64,000 nucleotides of DNA from Mycobacterium colombiense (GTDB lineage: Bacteria; Actinomycetota; Actinomycetes; Mycobacteriales; Mycobacteriaceae). The DNA lies in NCBI RefSeq assembly GCF_001665835.1, contig NZ_LZSX01000088.1, positions 155,178 through 219,177 on the forward strand, given 5' to 3'. Numbering within the stretch: the stretch's first letter is position 1; the number at the start of each line of letters is the position of its first letter. Below the pieces are notes generated by a model. The model had not been told where the DNA came from, did no database searches, and saw only the letters and a program-made list of their open reading frames with translations. The position numbers and the translations under genes are program-made. Of the stretch, positions 17,008 through 25,004 are shown one piece after another.

Positions 17008-18183
17008 TCATGAGACTCCTTCCTCAACTTCGCCGGGTGACGCCTTAAATGCCGAATCGCAATGGTCGAGGCGGAAGTCGCCGCCTAGCGGCTTTTCCGA
17101 TGCCGCGGACATCCCCGGGCCATAGGCTCCGGAATGGCCGTAATCGACGACCCGGGCTACCGCGTCGGACTGTGCCAACCGACTCACCTGGCTCCCAGCC
17201 GCGAGAGCTGGGCTGGTGGCGGCGATGGCGGAGCTGATGGCTTCGGTGACCGCCTGCGGGATTTCATGCAAAAGCGTGTGCCCTGCGGTGGGCCGGTGGA
17301 TGAGCGTCGCCCCTGGGATACCGTCGGCCAGCTCGCGCGCGTGCCACATCGGCGTGAGCTTGTCCGCTCCTCCACTGATGATGGTTGTCTTGGCCGTGAT
17401 AGAGCTCAGGGTTTGAGAGCAGTCGTACTCTTTTAAGCCGCGTAAGAAGCCGACTTTGGTCGTCGACGGGGTGGCGTTGACGGCGGCCGCGGACATAGCG
17501 ACCAACGATTTCGGAGCGGCTTCTCCGTATCCGCCACGTCTGGTCACGGCCGCACACACCGGCCGGGCCAGGAATTGAACGACCTCATCGGTACCAGCGC
17601 GAGGCATGCGGTGTACGAGGTAGTAGAGCATGCTGGTCGCGGGGGTACTCAGCAGCCGGCAGAGACCGTGCGAGGCGAGATTTCCCGCGGCGGCCGCGAC
17701 GAGAACAAGGCTCTCCGGGTCAACGGGACGCTTGCGGGCCGGCCGGCGAAGATAGGCTAAAGCCGTCATCCCGCCCATCGAGTGCCCCACCAGGGTGAGC
17801 GTGCCCGTAACGCCAAGCGCGACCAGCAATTCGGCGAGGTCGTCGGCGAGTCGGTCTATCCGGTACGTGTGCATTGACGCATTGCCGGATTCGCCGTGAC
17901 CACGGTGGTCGTAACTGATGATCCGGATGTTGTTGCCCCAGCGACGGATCAACTGCGTTATCTGGATGTTCCACGATTCTTTGTTCAAGCAAAAGCCGTG
18001 GAGAAGTACGACTGTATGGCCAGCGGCGTGAGATCCCCAGTCACGAACGGACAGCGAGACGCCATCGCTCGTGGTGACTGTGCGGTCGCAGGCCAGCGAT
18101 CGACGTGTGCCGGGCGTTCGCCTACGGCTGCATCGCGGTGGCGGCCTCTTTGGCGTCATCGCCGTGTCACCCGACATGGCCAT
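17008..18183 (-). CDS. Alpha/beta hydrolase
   Basis: A 391-residue hydrolase. The strand VVLLHGFCLNKESW carries the oxyanion-hole HG, YDHRGHGESG follows, LVGHSMGGMTAL contains the nucleophilic serine, SGGADKLTPMW the likely acid and TAGHTLLHE the catalytic histidine. The C-terminal ~80 residues are low-complexity and unlike the fold. ATG 18183 (or 18177) overlaps the truncated second ORF of peptide cassette B, so expression is probably coupled to that cassette. Substrate unknown; lipase/esterase or epoxide-hydrolase-type roles are possible. Confidence 0.88.
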   Translation of the reverse strand: MAMSGDTAMTPKRPPPRCSRRRTPGTRRSLACDRTVTTSDGVSLSVRDWGSHAAGHTVVLLHGFCLNKESWNIQITQLIRRWGNNIRIISYDHRGHGESGNASMHTYRIDRLADDLAELLVALGVTGTLTLVGHSMGGMTALAYLRRPARKRPVDPESLVLVAAAAGNLASHGLCRLLSTPATSMLYYLVHRMPRAGTDEVVQFLARPVCAAVTRRGGYGEAAPKSLVAMSAAAVNATPSTTKVGFLRGLKEYDCSQTLSSITAKTTIISGGADKLTPMWHARELADGIPGATLIHRPTAGHTLLHEIPQAVTEAISSAIAATSPALAAGSQVSRLAQSDAVARVVDYGHSGAYGPGMSAASEKPLGGDFRLDHCDSAFKASPGEVEEGVS

Positions 18184-18241
18184 CGAGATGTACAGTCCTG
18201 CTCGCTGTTTCGGCGAGCGAGCTGGCGCGACCGGCGGTCAT
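18167..18241 (-). pseudogene. Truncated second ORF of peptide cassette B
   Basis: A 24-residue ORF (MTAGRASSLAETASRT...) whose ATG overlaps the membrane-peptide stop. It matches the start of the 64-residue protein of cassette C (MTARWPGPIAESASRT) and then stops inside the start region of the hydrolase gene. Confidence 0.45.
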
Positions 18242-18318
18242 CGGGACACCATCGTGTACCCGGCGACACCGAACGCGACCGGCACCATCGCCAGCATTCC
18301 AAGCGCCGCATTCAACAT
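18238..18318 (-). CDS. 26-residue hydrophobic membrane peptide, cassette B
   Basis: LNAALGMLAMVPVAFGVAGY forms one membrane span, followed by TMVSR. A strong ribosome site (GGGAAAGAGCGAACA) precedes ATG 18318. It is paralogous to cassettes A and C and lies directly upstream of the hydrolase. Too short for standard gene calling. Confidence 0.65.
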   Translation of the reverse strand: MLNAALGMLAMVPVAFGVAGYTMVSR

Positions 18319-18466
18319 TGTTCGCTCTTTCCCTTGTGCGCTCACCGGCACGGTGTGTGGCCTGGCTGGGCCGTCGCTTTGCGTGAGAAACGTGATTAGT
18401 TGTCGAGTACTACGGTCGTCGGGCGGGCAGTGTAAAACCATCGCCCGAGGGTTGATGTTTAGGGGC
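18293..18466. repeat. Direct repeat B: peptide 5' end and its promoter region
   Basis: This ~174-base segment is repeated at 19000-19170. The end containing GTCGAGTACTACGGTCGTCG and the CCCTAAACATCA...GGGCGATGGT element is nearly identical in both. It carries the start of the membrane peptide, its ribosome site and the presumed promoter. Between the copies (18467-18753) I see no gene. Confidence 0.75.
18437..18464 (-). promoter_or_regulatory. Conserved upstream element of peptide cassette B
   Basis: Minus-strand CCCTAAACATCAACCCTCGG then GCGATGGT, identical to the copy at 19141-19168 and similar to 16848-16875. It lies about 120 bases before the peptide ATG. Confidence 0.55.
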
Positions 18467-18753
18467 CGACGGGTCTAGTACTTAGGCCGACGCGTGGGAA
18501 GCCGTTGAGGTGAAACAGCACAGCCGATGGTTCAGGTCATGGGCTGAGACGGCAGGCCCAACCACCGCCGAGATATTCGACGACCAAGCTGAACACGGCC
18601 ATGACACCAGCGGCATAATCGCGAAGCTTGATCAGGCTCGGCAGGGAGCAGTCGCCCCAATGTGAATTACGAGGCGGTCGCTCGGGTTAGAACGTGATTA
18701 GTCGCCCTAATTCAGACATAACATCGTCTGACCATCAAGATGGCCAACAGCCT

Positions 18754-18948
18754 CTACCAAAGTGGGTCCGCGGTGATCTGTAGCCATGCTTCGAATTCCA
18801 CTTGCTCGCGGCGTTTTTGCGCCCGTTTGGCACGCAATCGTTGGATGATGGTTGCAAGTTCGCCATTCCCCGCTCGTCGCACCCGCGCGTCGGTATCGAT
18901 AGTGCGGCTTGCTGATTCGGCAATCGGGCCGGGCCAGCGTGCGGTCAT
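18754..18948 (-). CDS. 64-residue basic helical protein, cassette C
   Basis: The full-length form of the second cassette ORF. Its ATG at 18948 overlaps the original stop of the (now frameshifted) membrane peptide as ATGA. The sequence is charged and helical (IIQRLRAKRAQKRREQVEFE), ending in AWLQITADPLW. There are no cysteines and no membrane span. Family not recognised; a nucleic-acid-binding or peptide-binding role is only a guess. Confidence 0.5.
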   Translation of the reverse strand: MTARWPGPIAESASRTIDTDARVRRAGNGELATIIQRLRAKRAQKRREQVEFEAWLQITADPLW

Positions 18949-19024
18949 CGCGACACCGCCGCGTACCCGGCAAGCCAGAACGTCACCGGCAGCATTGCCA
19001 GCATTCCTTAGCTGCGTTCAGCAT
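18945..19024 (-). pseudogene. Membrane peptide of cassette C, frameshifted
   Basis: ATG 19024 follows the same GGAAAGAGCGAACA ribosome site as cassette B, but after four more codons one base is missing compared with copy B (80 versus 81 bases). The original frame then continues as GMLAMLPVTFWLAGYAAVSR and ends exactly at the ATGA overlap. The in-frame product would stop after 13 residues. Confidence 0.65.
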
Positions 19025-19170
19025 TGTTCGCTCTTTCCGTTGCGTGCTCACTGGCGGGTGTATGACTGCGCCGCGACCGTCGCTCGGGTGAGGACGCAAT
19101 TAGTCGTCGAGTACTACGGTCGTCGTGCGGGCAGTGCAAAACCATCGCCCGAGGGTTGATGTTTAGGGGC
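19000..19170. repeat. Direct repeat C: peptide 5' end and its promoter region
   Basis: Second copy of the 18293-18466 repeat. It lies between the first large LuxR gene and cassette C. Duplication seems to have included the peptide gene and the 28-base upstream element. Confidence 0.75.
19141..19168 (-). promoter_or_regulatory. Conserved upstream element of peptide cassette C
   Basis: Identical over 28 bases to 18437-18464 on the minus strand. It is the best-conserved part of the repeat outside coding sequence. Confidence 0.55.
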
Positions 19171-19212
19171 AGATGGATGCAGTACTAGGCGGCCCCGCAT
19201 CTCACGTGTCGG

Positions 19213-22017
19213 TCAACCAGCGCCGCGCATGAGCTGCGCCAATTGGGCGCGCGAAGTAATGCCCAGTTTGGCGAATGCGTTGTGGACGTGGGTCTTCACC
19301 GTGTGGGGGGAGAGGTGCAGCTCAGTGGCGACGTCGCGGTTGGTCGCGCCCTGTGCGATGAGGTTGACGACCTTGAGTTCGGAGTCGGTGAGGCTGTCCC
19401 AGCCCGTTTTTGCCCGCGGCTGGGCGACGATGCGCCGTTCCACGCCTAATCGGCGCAGCGCGCGGGCGACCCGGCGGGCATCGGCGAGCGCTTCGCATTC
19501 CACGAAAGTGTCGAATGCCTTATCGAGGCTCTCGGTCGCCTCCGCATCGCGTCCGGCGCGTGCTAGTTCCTCGGCGGCGTCCTCGGCGGCGTCGGCGTAA
19601 AGAAGCGGACGCCACGTACCCAACGCGTTGGCCGCTTCCAACAGCGCATCAGCATCACCATCCAGGATTCCGCGGGCCTGCTGGGCGACCGCCGCGAACA
19701 ACGCCACTCCGGGGCGCTCGCGTTCCAGCACCTCGACGGTCTGCAGCACCCGCGCGCGCAGCCCGGCGTCGCCGGCCACTGACGCCACCCGCGACATCAA
19801 GATGACTTGGTCGAACACGTTAGGCCACAGCGGTGTGATGACACGCGTGTTCTGGCCCCCGAGCCAGCGCACCGCATCGTGAACGTCGCCTCGGTGCCAC
19901 GCGGCAAGCGCGACCACGTAAGCCGCGCCGCAGGACAACAAAGGTGAGGTGCTGGGATACAGGCCCTGTGCCTCAGACACCAGGTCTTGCAATAACTTTC
20001 GGTCACCTGTTCGCGCGGCGACCTCAGCCAGAACGAGCATGCGCTCAATGTTGACCTCGGTACTGTTCGCCCATTCGCGCCGGGGCAGCGCCTCGATGGT
20101 GCCGCGCGCCGCGGCCAAACGACCCGCCGCCGCATGAACCATCCCGCCCAGGTGGGTCCAGCCGGGAAGCGCCATCGCGTTGCGCTCGCGATGCGCTTTC
20201 TCGGTACCCTCGGCAACTTGCGCGCTGGCGTCCTCCAAGCTGCCCGTGCAAACAATCAGGCCTGCGCGGCGCTTGGCCGCGTAGATGCCGCCGAAGGTAG
20301 CCTCACCGCTGCGCGTCAGCGCTTCTACCTTGTCCATGCTCCGAAGTGCGCGCACCGCATAACCGTCCTGATAGTCGATCAGGGCAAGCGCGGTGGCGCT
20401 GACGATCCGGGCTTCCAAATCGCCGGTCGCCGCGGCCGCGGCCGCGGCCACGCCCGCTGCCGCGGCGTCCGCATGCAGGCCGTTGACCACCTCGAAGTAG
20501 GCCACCCAGGCCTGATGGCGCGCCCTGGTGATGTCGTTGATGCCGGCCAATTGCAGCGCGTGACGGAGCTCGGCAATGCGTTGCTCCGGGTCCTCGGTGC
20601 CCGCGGCCACCTGCAGCCGAATCTCGGCTTCGTCGTCTTGCGACAGCTGCGTTGCGAGCGCCCTGTCGGCAAGCGCGTGGGCCTCGTCATACCGGGTCGC
20701 CCGATTCAGCCACTCCACCGTGTCGGCGACGAGTGACCCGTAGTCAACGCCGTGGGCGGGCAATAGCTCCAATGCGCGCTTGCTCAAGTCGGCGGCCGCA
20801 CTCGCATCGCCACGGCCAACCGATTGCGCGGCTTGGCGCAGCGCATCGATCGCCTCCCGGTCTCCCGGCTCGGCGCTGCGTGCCAGCTGGGTGGCCACCT
20901 CCGCCGGGGCCGCGCCGATCCCCAGCATGACCGACGCCGCTTGGCGCTCCATCGCCCGCCGCAACGACTGCGGCAACGACTGCCGGGTGGCTTCACGCAG
21001 CAAGTCATGCCGAAACCTCAGCCGTGCACCATCTTCCACGAGCAGATCCGCGCGCACCGCCTCCTCGAGCGCCGACAGCAACGACGCCGGCTGGCGTTCC
21101 AGCATCGCGGCCAACAGCCCGGCCGAAAACCGGTCGGGCAGCACCGCGGCCACTCGCACCACCTCTGACGCGTCGCCGGAGAGCAGGTCCAGCCGCTGGT
21201 GCATTGTCGCGCCCAGACGCCGCGGCAGCGCGTCTCCGGTGGCCAGCACCCGCCCGCCGCTGGCGTTCAGTCGGCCTTCCTCGCCCAGCCCCCCGAGCAA
21301 CTCGCTGACCAGAAACGGATTTCCGTGTGCCTTGGCGGCCAGATTCAATAGCGACACATCGGCTTTCGCCCGCACGGCGTCTTGAACCATGTCGGCGACC
21401 GCGTCCGGCGTCATGGCCGCCAATCGCAAAAATGTGGCATTCGCGCGTTGCAGCACCGACAACGTCTCTTGCACCGCAGGCCCGCCCGCCCCGGTGCGGG
21501 CAGTCAACACCCACAGCACCGGCGCACCCGGCCGCACGGTGGCCAGCGACCGCAGCGCCAACAGCGTGCCGTTATCGGCCCAGTGAACGTCCTCCAACAC
21601 AATCACCAGCGGCGTTGCCGCGGCTGCCGTATGAATGGCGTTGGCCAAATCGTGCACCACCCAGTAGCGCAGATCGGCCGACGTGCCCAAGCGACGCAAA
21701 GCCTCCGCATCACCGACAGGGGGCTCCGCGCGCAGGGTCGCCATGAATAGCGAGAAAAACGGCACCGTCTGCTGATACTCGAACGCCTCGCCGAACAGTG
21801 CCCGAACACCGGCCTTCTCAGCGAGAGCCAAGACCTCGGTCAACAAGCGGCTCTTGCCAATGCCCGGTGGGCCCTCGATGACCAGCACGCCACCGCGCCC
21901 CTGGGCCACCGCGGTAACCAGTGCGCCGATCATTTTCAGCTCGTCTGCCCGCCCCCGAATCGGCGGAGTGACCAGCCTCTGGCCGCAGACATCAAATAGG
22001 CCGGTTGAAGACCCCAC
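19213..22017 (-). CDS. AAA-ATPase LuxR-family regulator, tandem copy 1
   Basis: A 934-residue STAND regulator. RGRADELKMIGAL leads into Walker A (VLVIEGPPGIGKSRLLTEVL, near residue 48), Walker B is VIVLEDVHWADNG, then a long alpha-helical sensor region, and the LuxR domain ends the protein (LTDSELKVVNLIAQGATNRD, HLSPHTVKTHVHNAFAKLGI). The start is GTG 22017. A small ACTGC..GCAGT site lies 27 bases upstream. The first 400 residues are close to copies 2 and 3 whereas the middle differs, suggesting different ligands. Cytosolic; target genes unknown. Confidence 0.93.
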   Translation of the reverse strand: MGSSTGLFDVCGQRLVTPPIRGRADELKMIGALVTAVAQGRGGVLVIEGPPGIGKSRLLTEVLALAEKAGVRALFGEAFEYQQTVPFFSLFMATLRAEPPVGDAEALRRLGTSADLRYWVVHDLANAIHTAAAATPLVIVLEDVHWADNGTLLALRSLATVRPGAPVLWVLTARTGAGGPAVQETLSVLQRANATFLRLAAMTPDAVADMVQDAVRAKADVSLLNLAAKAHGNPFLVSELLGGLGEEGRLNASGGRVLATGDALPRRLGATMHQRLDLLSGDASEVVRVAAVLPDRFSAGLLAAMLERQPASLLSALEEAVRADLLVEDGARLRFRHDLLREATRQSLPQSLRRAMERQAASVMLGIGAAPAEVATQLARSAEPGDREAIDALRQAAQSVGRGDASAAADLSKRALELLPAHGVDYGSLVADTVEWLNRATRYDEAHALADRALATQLSQDDEAEIRLQVAAGTEDPEQRIAELRHALQLAGINDITRARHQAWVAYFEVVNGLHADAAAAGVAAAAAAATGDLEARIVSATALALIDYQDGYAVRALRSMDKVEALTRSGEATFGGIYAAKRRAGLIVCTGSLEDASAQVAEGTEKAHRERNAMALPGWTHLGGMVHAAAGRLAAARGTIEALPRREWANSTEVNIERMLVLAEVAARTGDRKLLQDLVSEAQGLYPSTSPLLSCGAAYVVALAAWHRGDVHDAVRWLGGQNTRVITPLWPNVFDQVILMSRVASVAGDAGLRARVLQTVEVLERERPGVALFAAVAQQARGILDGDADALLEAANALGTWRPLLYADAAEDAAEELARAGRDAEATESLDKAFDTFVECEALADARRVARALRRLGVERRIVAQPRAKTGWDSLTDSELKVVNLIAQGATNRDVATELHLSPHTVKTHVHNAFAKLGITSRAQLAQLMRGAG

Positions 22018-22043
22018 GGGGTTCCCTGTCTTCCGTCTAGCGG

Positions 22044-22057
22044 ACTGCCACTGCAGT
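22044..22057. promoter_or_regulatory. ACTGC-N4-GCAGT site before LuxR copy 1
   Basis: ACTGCCACTGCAGT, with CCTAGAATGACG just upstream on the minus strand as a possible -10 region. Aligned with 24943-24956 before copy 2. Confidence 0.5.
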
Positions 22058-22104
22058 GCACGTCATTCTAGGCCGCGCACGTGCAGCCACCCGATTCGCG
22101 TCGA

Positions 22105-24912
22105 TCAGTCAGCGCCACGCATGAGCTGAGCCAATTGGGCGCGGGAAGTGATGCCGAGTTTGGTAAACGCATTGCGCACGTGGGTCTTCACGGTGTGGGG
22201 GGAGAGGTGCAGTTGCTGTGCGACGGAGCGGTTGGTCGCGCCTTCGCCGATGAGGTGGACGACGGTGAGTTCAGAGTCGGTCAGGCTGTCCCAGCCCGTT
22301 TTTGCCCGTGGGTGGTTGACAATGCGCCGTTCCACGCCCAACCCGCGCAGCGCGCGGCCGACCCGGCGGGCGTCGGCGGTCGCCCCGCACTCGATGTAGG
22401 TGTCGAATGCCGCGTTGAGTTGGTCGATCGCCTCGGCGTTGCGCTGTGTGCGAGCCAGCTCGCCGCCGGCGTCCTCGGCAGCGCTTGCATAAAGAAGCGG
22501 CCGCGCCGACGCGCGAAGCGACTCCGCAACAGCCACCAACGCCTGGGCATCGTGTTCGAGGATGCCGCGGGCATACCCGGCCACCGCCGCCAACAGCGGC
22601 ACCGGAGGCCGCTCACGCTCAAGCACCTCGGTGGCCTGCAAGACCCGGGCGCGCAAACCGGCATCACCGGCTGCCGAGGCCACCCGCGCACCCAAGATCA
22701 GCCGAACCAATGCGTGGGGGAAAAATGGTGTCGCCAATAGGATCACGTCGCCGAGCCAGCGCATCGCGTCATGAACGTCGTCACGCTGCCACGCCGCCCG
22801 CGCGAGCACATATGCCGACCCTCGGCGTATGCCGGCGGAGCCAGTGGAGTGGGCATCGCGCGCATCATTGACCATCTGCTGCAGCAAGTTCCGGTCATCG
22901 GTGTGCGCCGCCACCTCGGCGAGAATCACCGTGCGAAGTACGTCATGCTCGGTTGCCCCCGTCGACTGTGGGGGCGGAAGGGACTCCGTCGCATCGCGAG
23001 CGGCCGACAGCCGGCCCGCAGCGAGGTGCACAAGCCCGCTGAAGACGGCCCACATGGCGAGGGCCATCGCGTTGCCTTCCCGGCGGGCTTGCTCTATCCC
23101 GTCGGTGACCCGGGCCGCCGCGTCGTCGAACCGGCCGACCACGGCAAGCAGGTTTGCGTCGTACATTCCGGCATAGGCATGCGCTAACGCCGTTTCATTC
23201 GTGTGAGCAAGCGGGCTGAGATCTTCGAAACGGCGTAGTGCGCGGGCTGTGTACCCCTCCCCAGCATCGAGCAGAGCGAGGGTGACGTCGGCCATGATCG
23301 TGGCCTCGAGATCGCCGGTGACCACCGCGGCCGCGGCAGCCTCGTCGGCGGCCTCGCGCCGTTGCCCACCTTCGTCGAACACCAGGTTGTACGCCAGCCA
23401 CGCCAGATGCCGTGCCCGGGTGACCTCGCTGATCCCGCTCAACTCGAGCGCCCGCCGATTCTCCGCCACCCGCCGCCGGTCAGTGTGCTTGGTGTGGACT
23501 GGAAGCCGGAGACGGATCTCGGCCTCTACTTCGGGCGACGCTGCCTCCGAGAGCGCCACGTCGGCCAATTCTTCGGCCTCGCCATAGCGACTGGCCCGGT
23601 TGAGCCACCCCACCGTCTCTGCGACCAGGGATCCACGCTCGGCGTCGTCGGCGGGCAATAGCTCAAACGCGCGCTTGCTCAAGTTCGCGGCCGCGCTCGC
23701 ATCGCCGCGGCCAACCGATTGCGCGGCTTGGCGCAGTGCGTCGATCGCCTCACGGTCTCCCGGCTCGGCGCTGCGCGCCAGCTGGGTGGCCACCTCGGCT
23801 GGCGCCGCGCCCATACCTAGCATGACCGACGCCGATTGGCGCTCCATCGCCCGCCGCAACGACTGCGGCAACGACTGCCGGGTGGCCTCGCGCAGCAAGT
23901 CATGCCGAAACCTCAACTGCTCACCGTCTTCGACGAAAAGATCCGCGCGCACCGCCTCCTCGAGCGCCGACAGCAGCGACGTCGGCGATCGTTCCAGCAT
24001 CGCGGCCAGCAAGCCAGCCGAAAACCGGTCCGGTAGCACCGCGGCCACCCGGACCGCCTCTGAAGCGCCCTCGGAGAGCAGGTCGAGTCGCTGATGCATA
24101 CTGGCGCCCAGACGCCGCGGAAGCTCATATCCGGTGGCCACCGCGCGCCCACCGGTAACGTTCAGTCGGTCCTCCTCGCCCAGCCCCCCGACAAGCTCAC
24201 TGACCAAAAACGGATTTCCGTGCGCCTTGGCGGCCAGGTTCAGCAGCGACACATCGGCTTTCGCCCGCACGGCGTCTTGAACCATGTCGGCGACCGCATC
24301 CGGCGTCATGGCCGCCAATCGCAAAAATGTGGCATTCGCGCGTTGCAGCACAGACAACGTCTCTTGCACCGCAGGCCCGCCGGCCCCGGTGCGGGCAGTG
24401 AAGACCCACAACACTGACGCATCCGGCCGCGCGCTGGTGATCGACCGCAGCGCCAACAGCGTGCCGTTATCGGCCCAGTGAACGTCCTCCAACACAATCA
24501 TCAGCGGCGTTTCCGCGGCCGCGGCATGAATCGCGTCGGCCAAGTCGTGCACCACCCAGTAGCGCAGATCGGCCGAGCCGCCTAGCTGGCGCAACGCCTC
24601 GGCGTCGCCCACCGGGGAATCGGCGTTCAGCGTGGCCATGAACAGCGAGAAAAACGGCACCGTCTGCTGATACTCGAACGCCTCACCGAACAACGTGCGC
24701 ACCCCGCACTTGTCGGCCAGCGCCAACACCTCGGTCAGCAACCGACTCTTGCCGATGCCGGGCGGGCCTTCGATCACCAGCACGCTCCCGCGCCCCTGGG
24801 CCACCGCCGCGACCAGTGCGCCGATCAGTTTCAGCTCGTCTGCCCGCCCCCGAATCGGCGGAGTGACCAGGCCCGGGCCATCGACGTCAAAAAGACCGGT
24901 TGAAGGCCCCAT
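22105..24912 (-). CDS. AAA-ATPase LuxR-family regulator, tandem copy 2
   Basis: A 935-residue paralogue of copy 1. Walker A is VLVIEGPPGIGKSRLLTEVL, Walker B is MIVLEDVHWADNG, and the HTH region is LTDSELTVVHLIGEGATNRS followed by LSPHTVKTHVRNAFTKLG. ATG 24912 is the start. It is nearly identical to copy 1 in the segment around residues 180-400 but different in the region just after Walker A, where copy 1 instead resembles copy 3. This mosaic indicates gene conversion. The stop is 88 bases from copy 1, so each has its own promoter. Confidence 0.93.
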   Translation of the reverse strand: MGPSTGLFDVDGPGLVTPPIRGRADELKLIGALVAAVAQGRGSVLVIEGPPGIGKSRLLTEVLALADKCGVRTLFGEAFEYQQTVPFFSLFMATLNADSPVGDAEALRQLGGSADLRYWVVHDLADAIHAAAAETPLMIVLEDVHWADNGTLLALRSITSARPDASVLWVFTARTGAGGPAVQETLSVLQRANATFLRLAAMTPDAVADMVQDAVRAKADVSLLNLAAKAHGNPFLVSELVGGLGEEDRLNVTGGRAVATGYELPRRLGASMHQRLDLLSEGASEAVRVAAVLPDRFSAGLLAAMLERSPTSLLSALEEAVRADLFVEDGEQLRFRHDLLREATRQSLPQSLRRAMERQSASVMLGMGAAPAEVATQLARSAEPGDREAIDALRQAAQSVGRGDASAAANLSKRAFELLPADDAERGSLVAETVGWLNRASRYGEAEELADVALSEAASPEVEAEIRLRLPVHTKHTDRRRVAENRRALELSGISEVTRARHLAWLAYNLVFDEGGQRREAADEAAAAAVVTGDLEATIMADVTLALLDAGEGYTARALRRFEDLSPLAHTNETALAHAYAGMYDANLLAVVGRFDDAAARVTDGIEQARREGNAMALAMWAVFSGLVHLAAGRLSAARDATESLPPPQSTGATEHDVLRTVILAEVAAHTDDRNLLQQMVNDARDAHSTGSAGIRRGSAYVLARAAWQRDDVHDAMRWLGDVILLATPFFPHALVRLILGARVASAAGDAGLRARVLQATEVLERERPPVPLLAAVAGYARGILEHDAQALVAVAESLRASARPLLYASAAEDAGGELARTQRNAEAIDQLNAAFDTYIECGATADARRVGRALRGLGVERRIVNHPRAKTGWDSLTDSELTVVHLIGEGATNRSVAQQLHLSPHTVKTHVRNAFTKLGITSRAQLAQLMRGAD

Positions 24913-24942
24913 CGGGTGTGTGTCCTATCTACCGTTGACCGG

Positions 24943-24956
24943 ACTGCCATGGCAGT
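24943..24956. promoter_or_regulatory. Perfect ACTGCCATGGCAGT palindrome before LuxR copy 2
   Basis: A 14-base perfect palindrome 31 bases upstream of the ATG; the minus-strand flank GCCTACAATGACGTGC offers TACAAT as a -10. The shared flank with copy 1 suggests an operator for auto- or cross-regulation. Confidence 0.55.
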
Positions 24957-25004
24957 GCACGTCATTGTAGGCCCGCGCATGCCATCTATCCGATTTGCTG
25001 CCGG

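Noticed and set aside
18238..18948. Classical type II toxin-antitoxin system
   Set aside because: The hydrophobic peptide and basic protein do not match any family I can name; kept as an undescribed cassette only.
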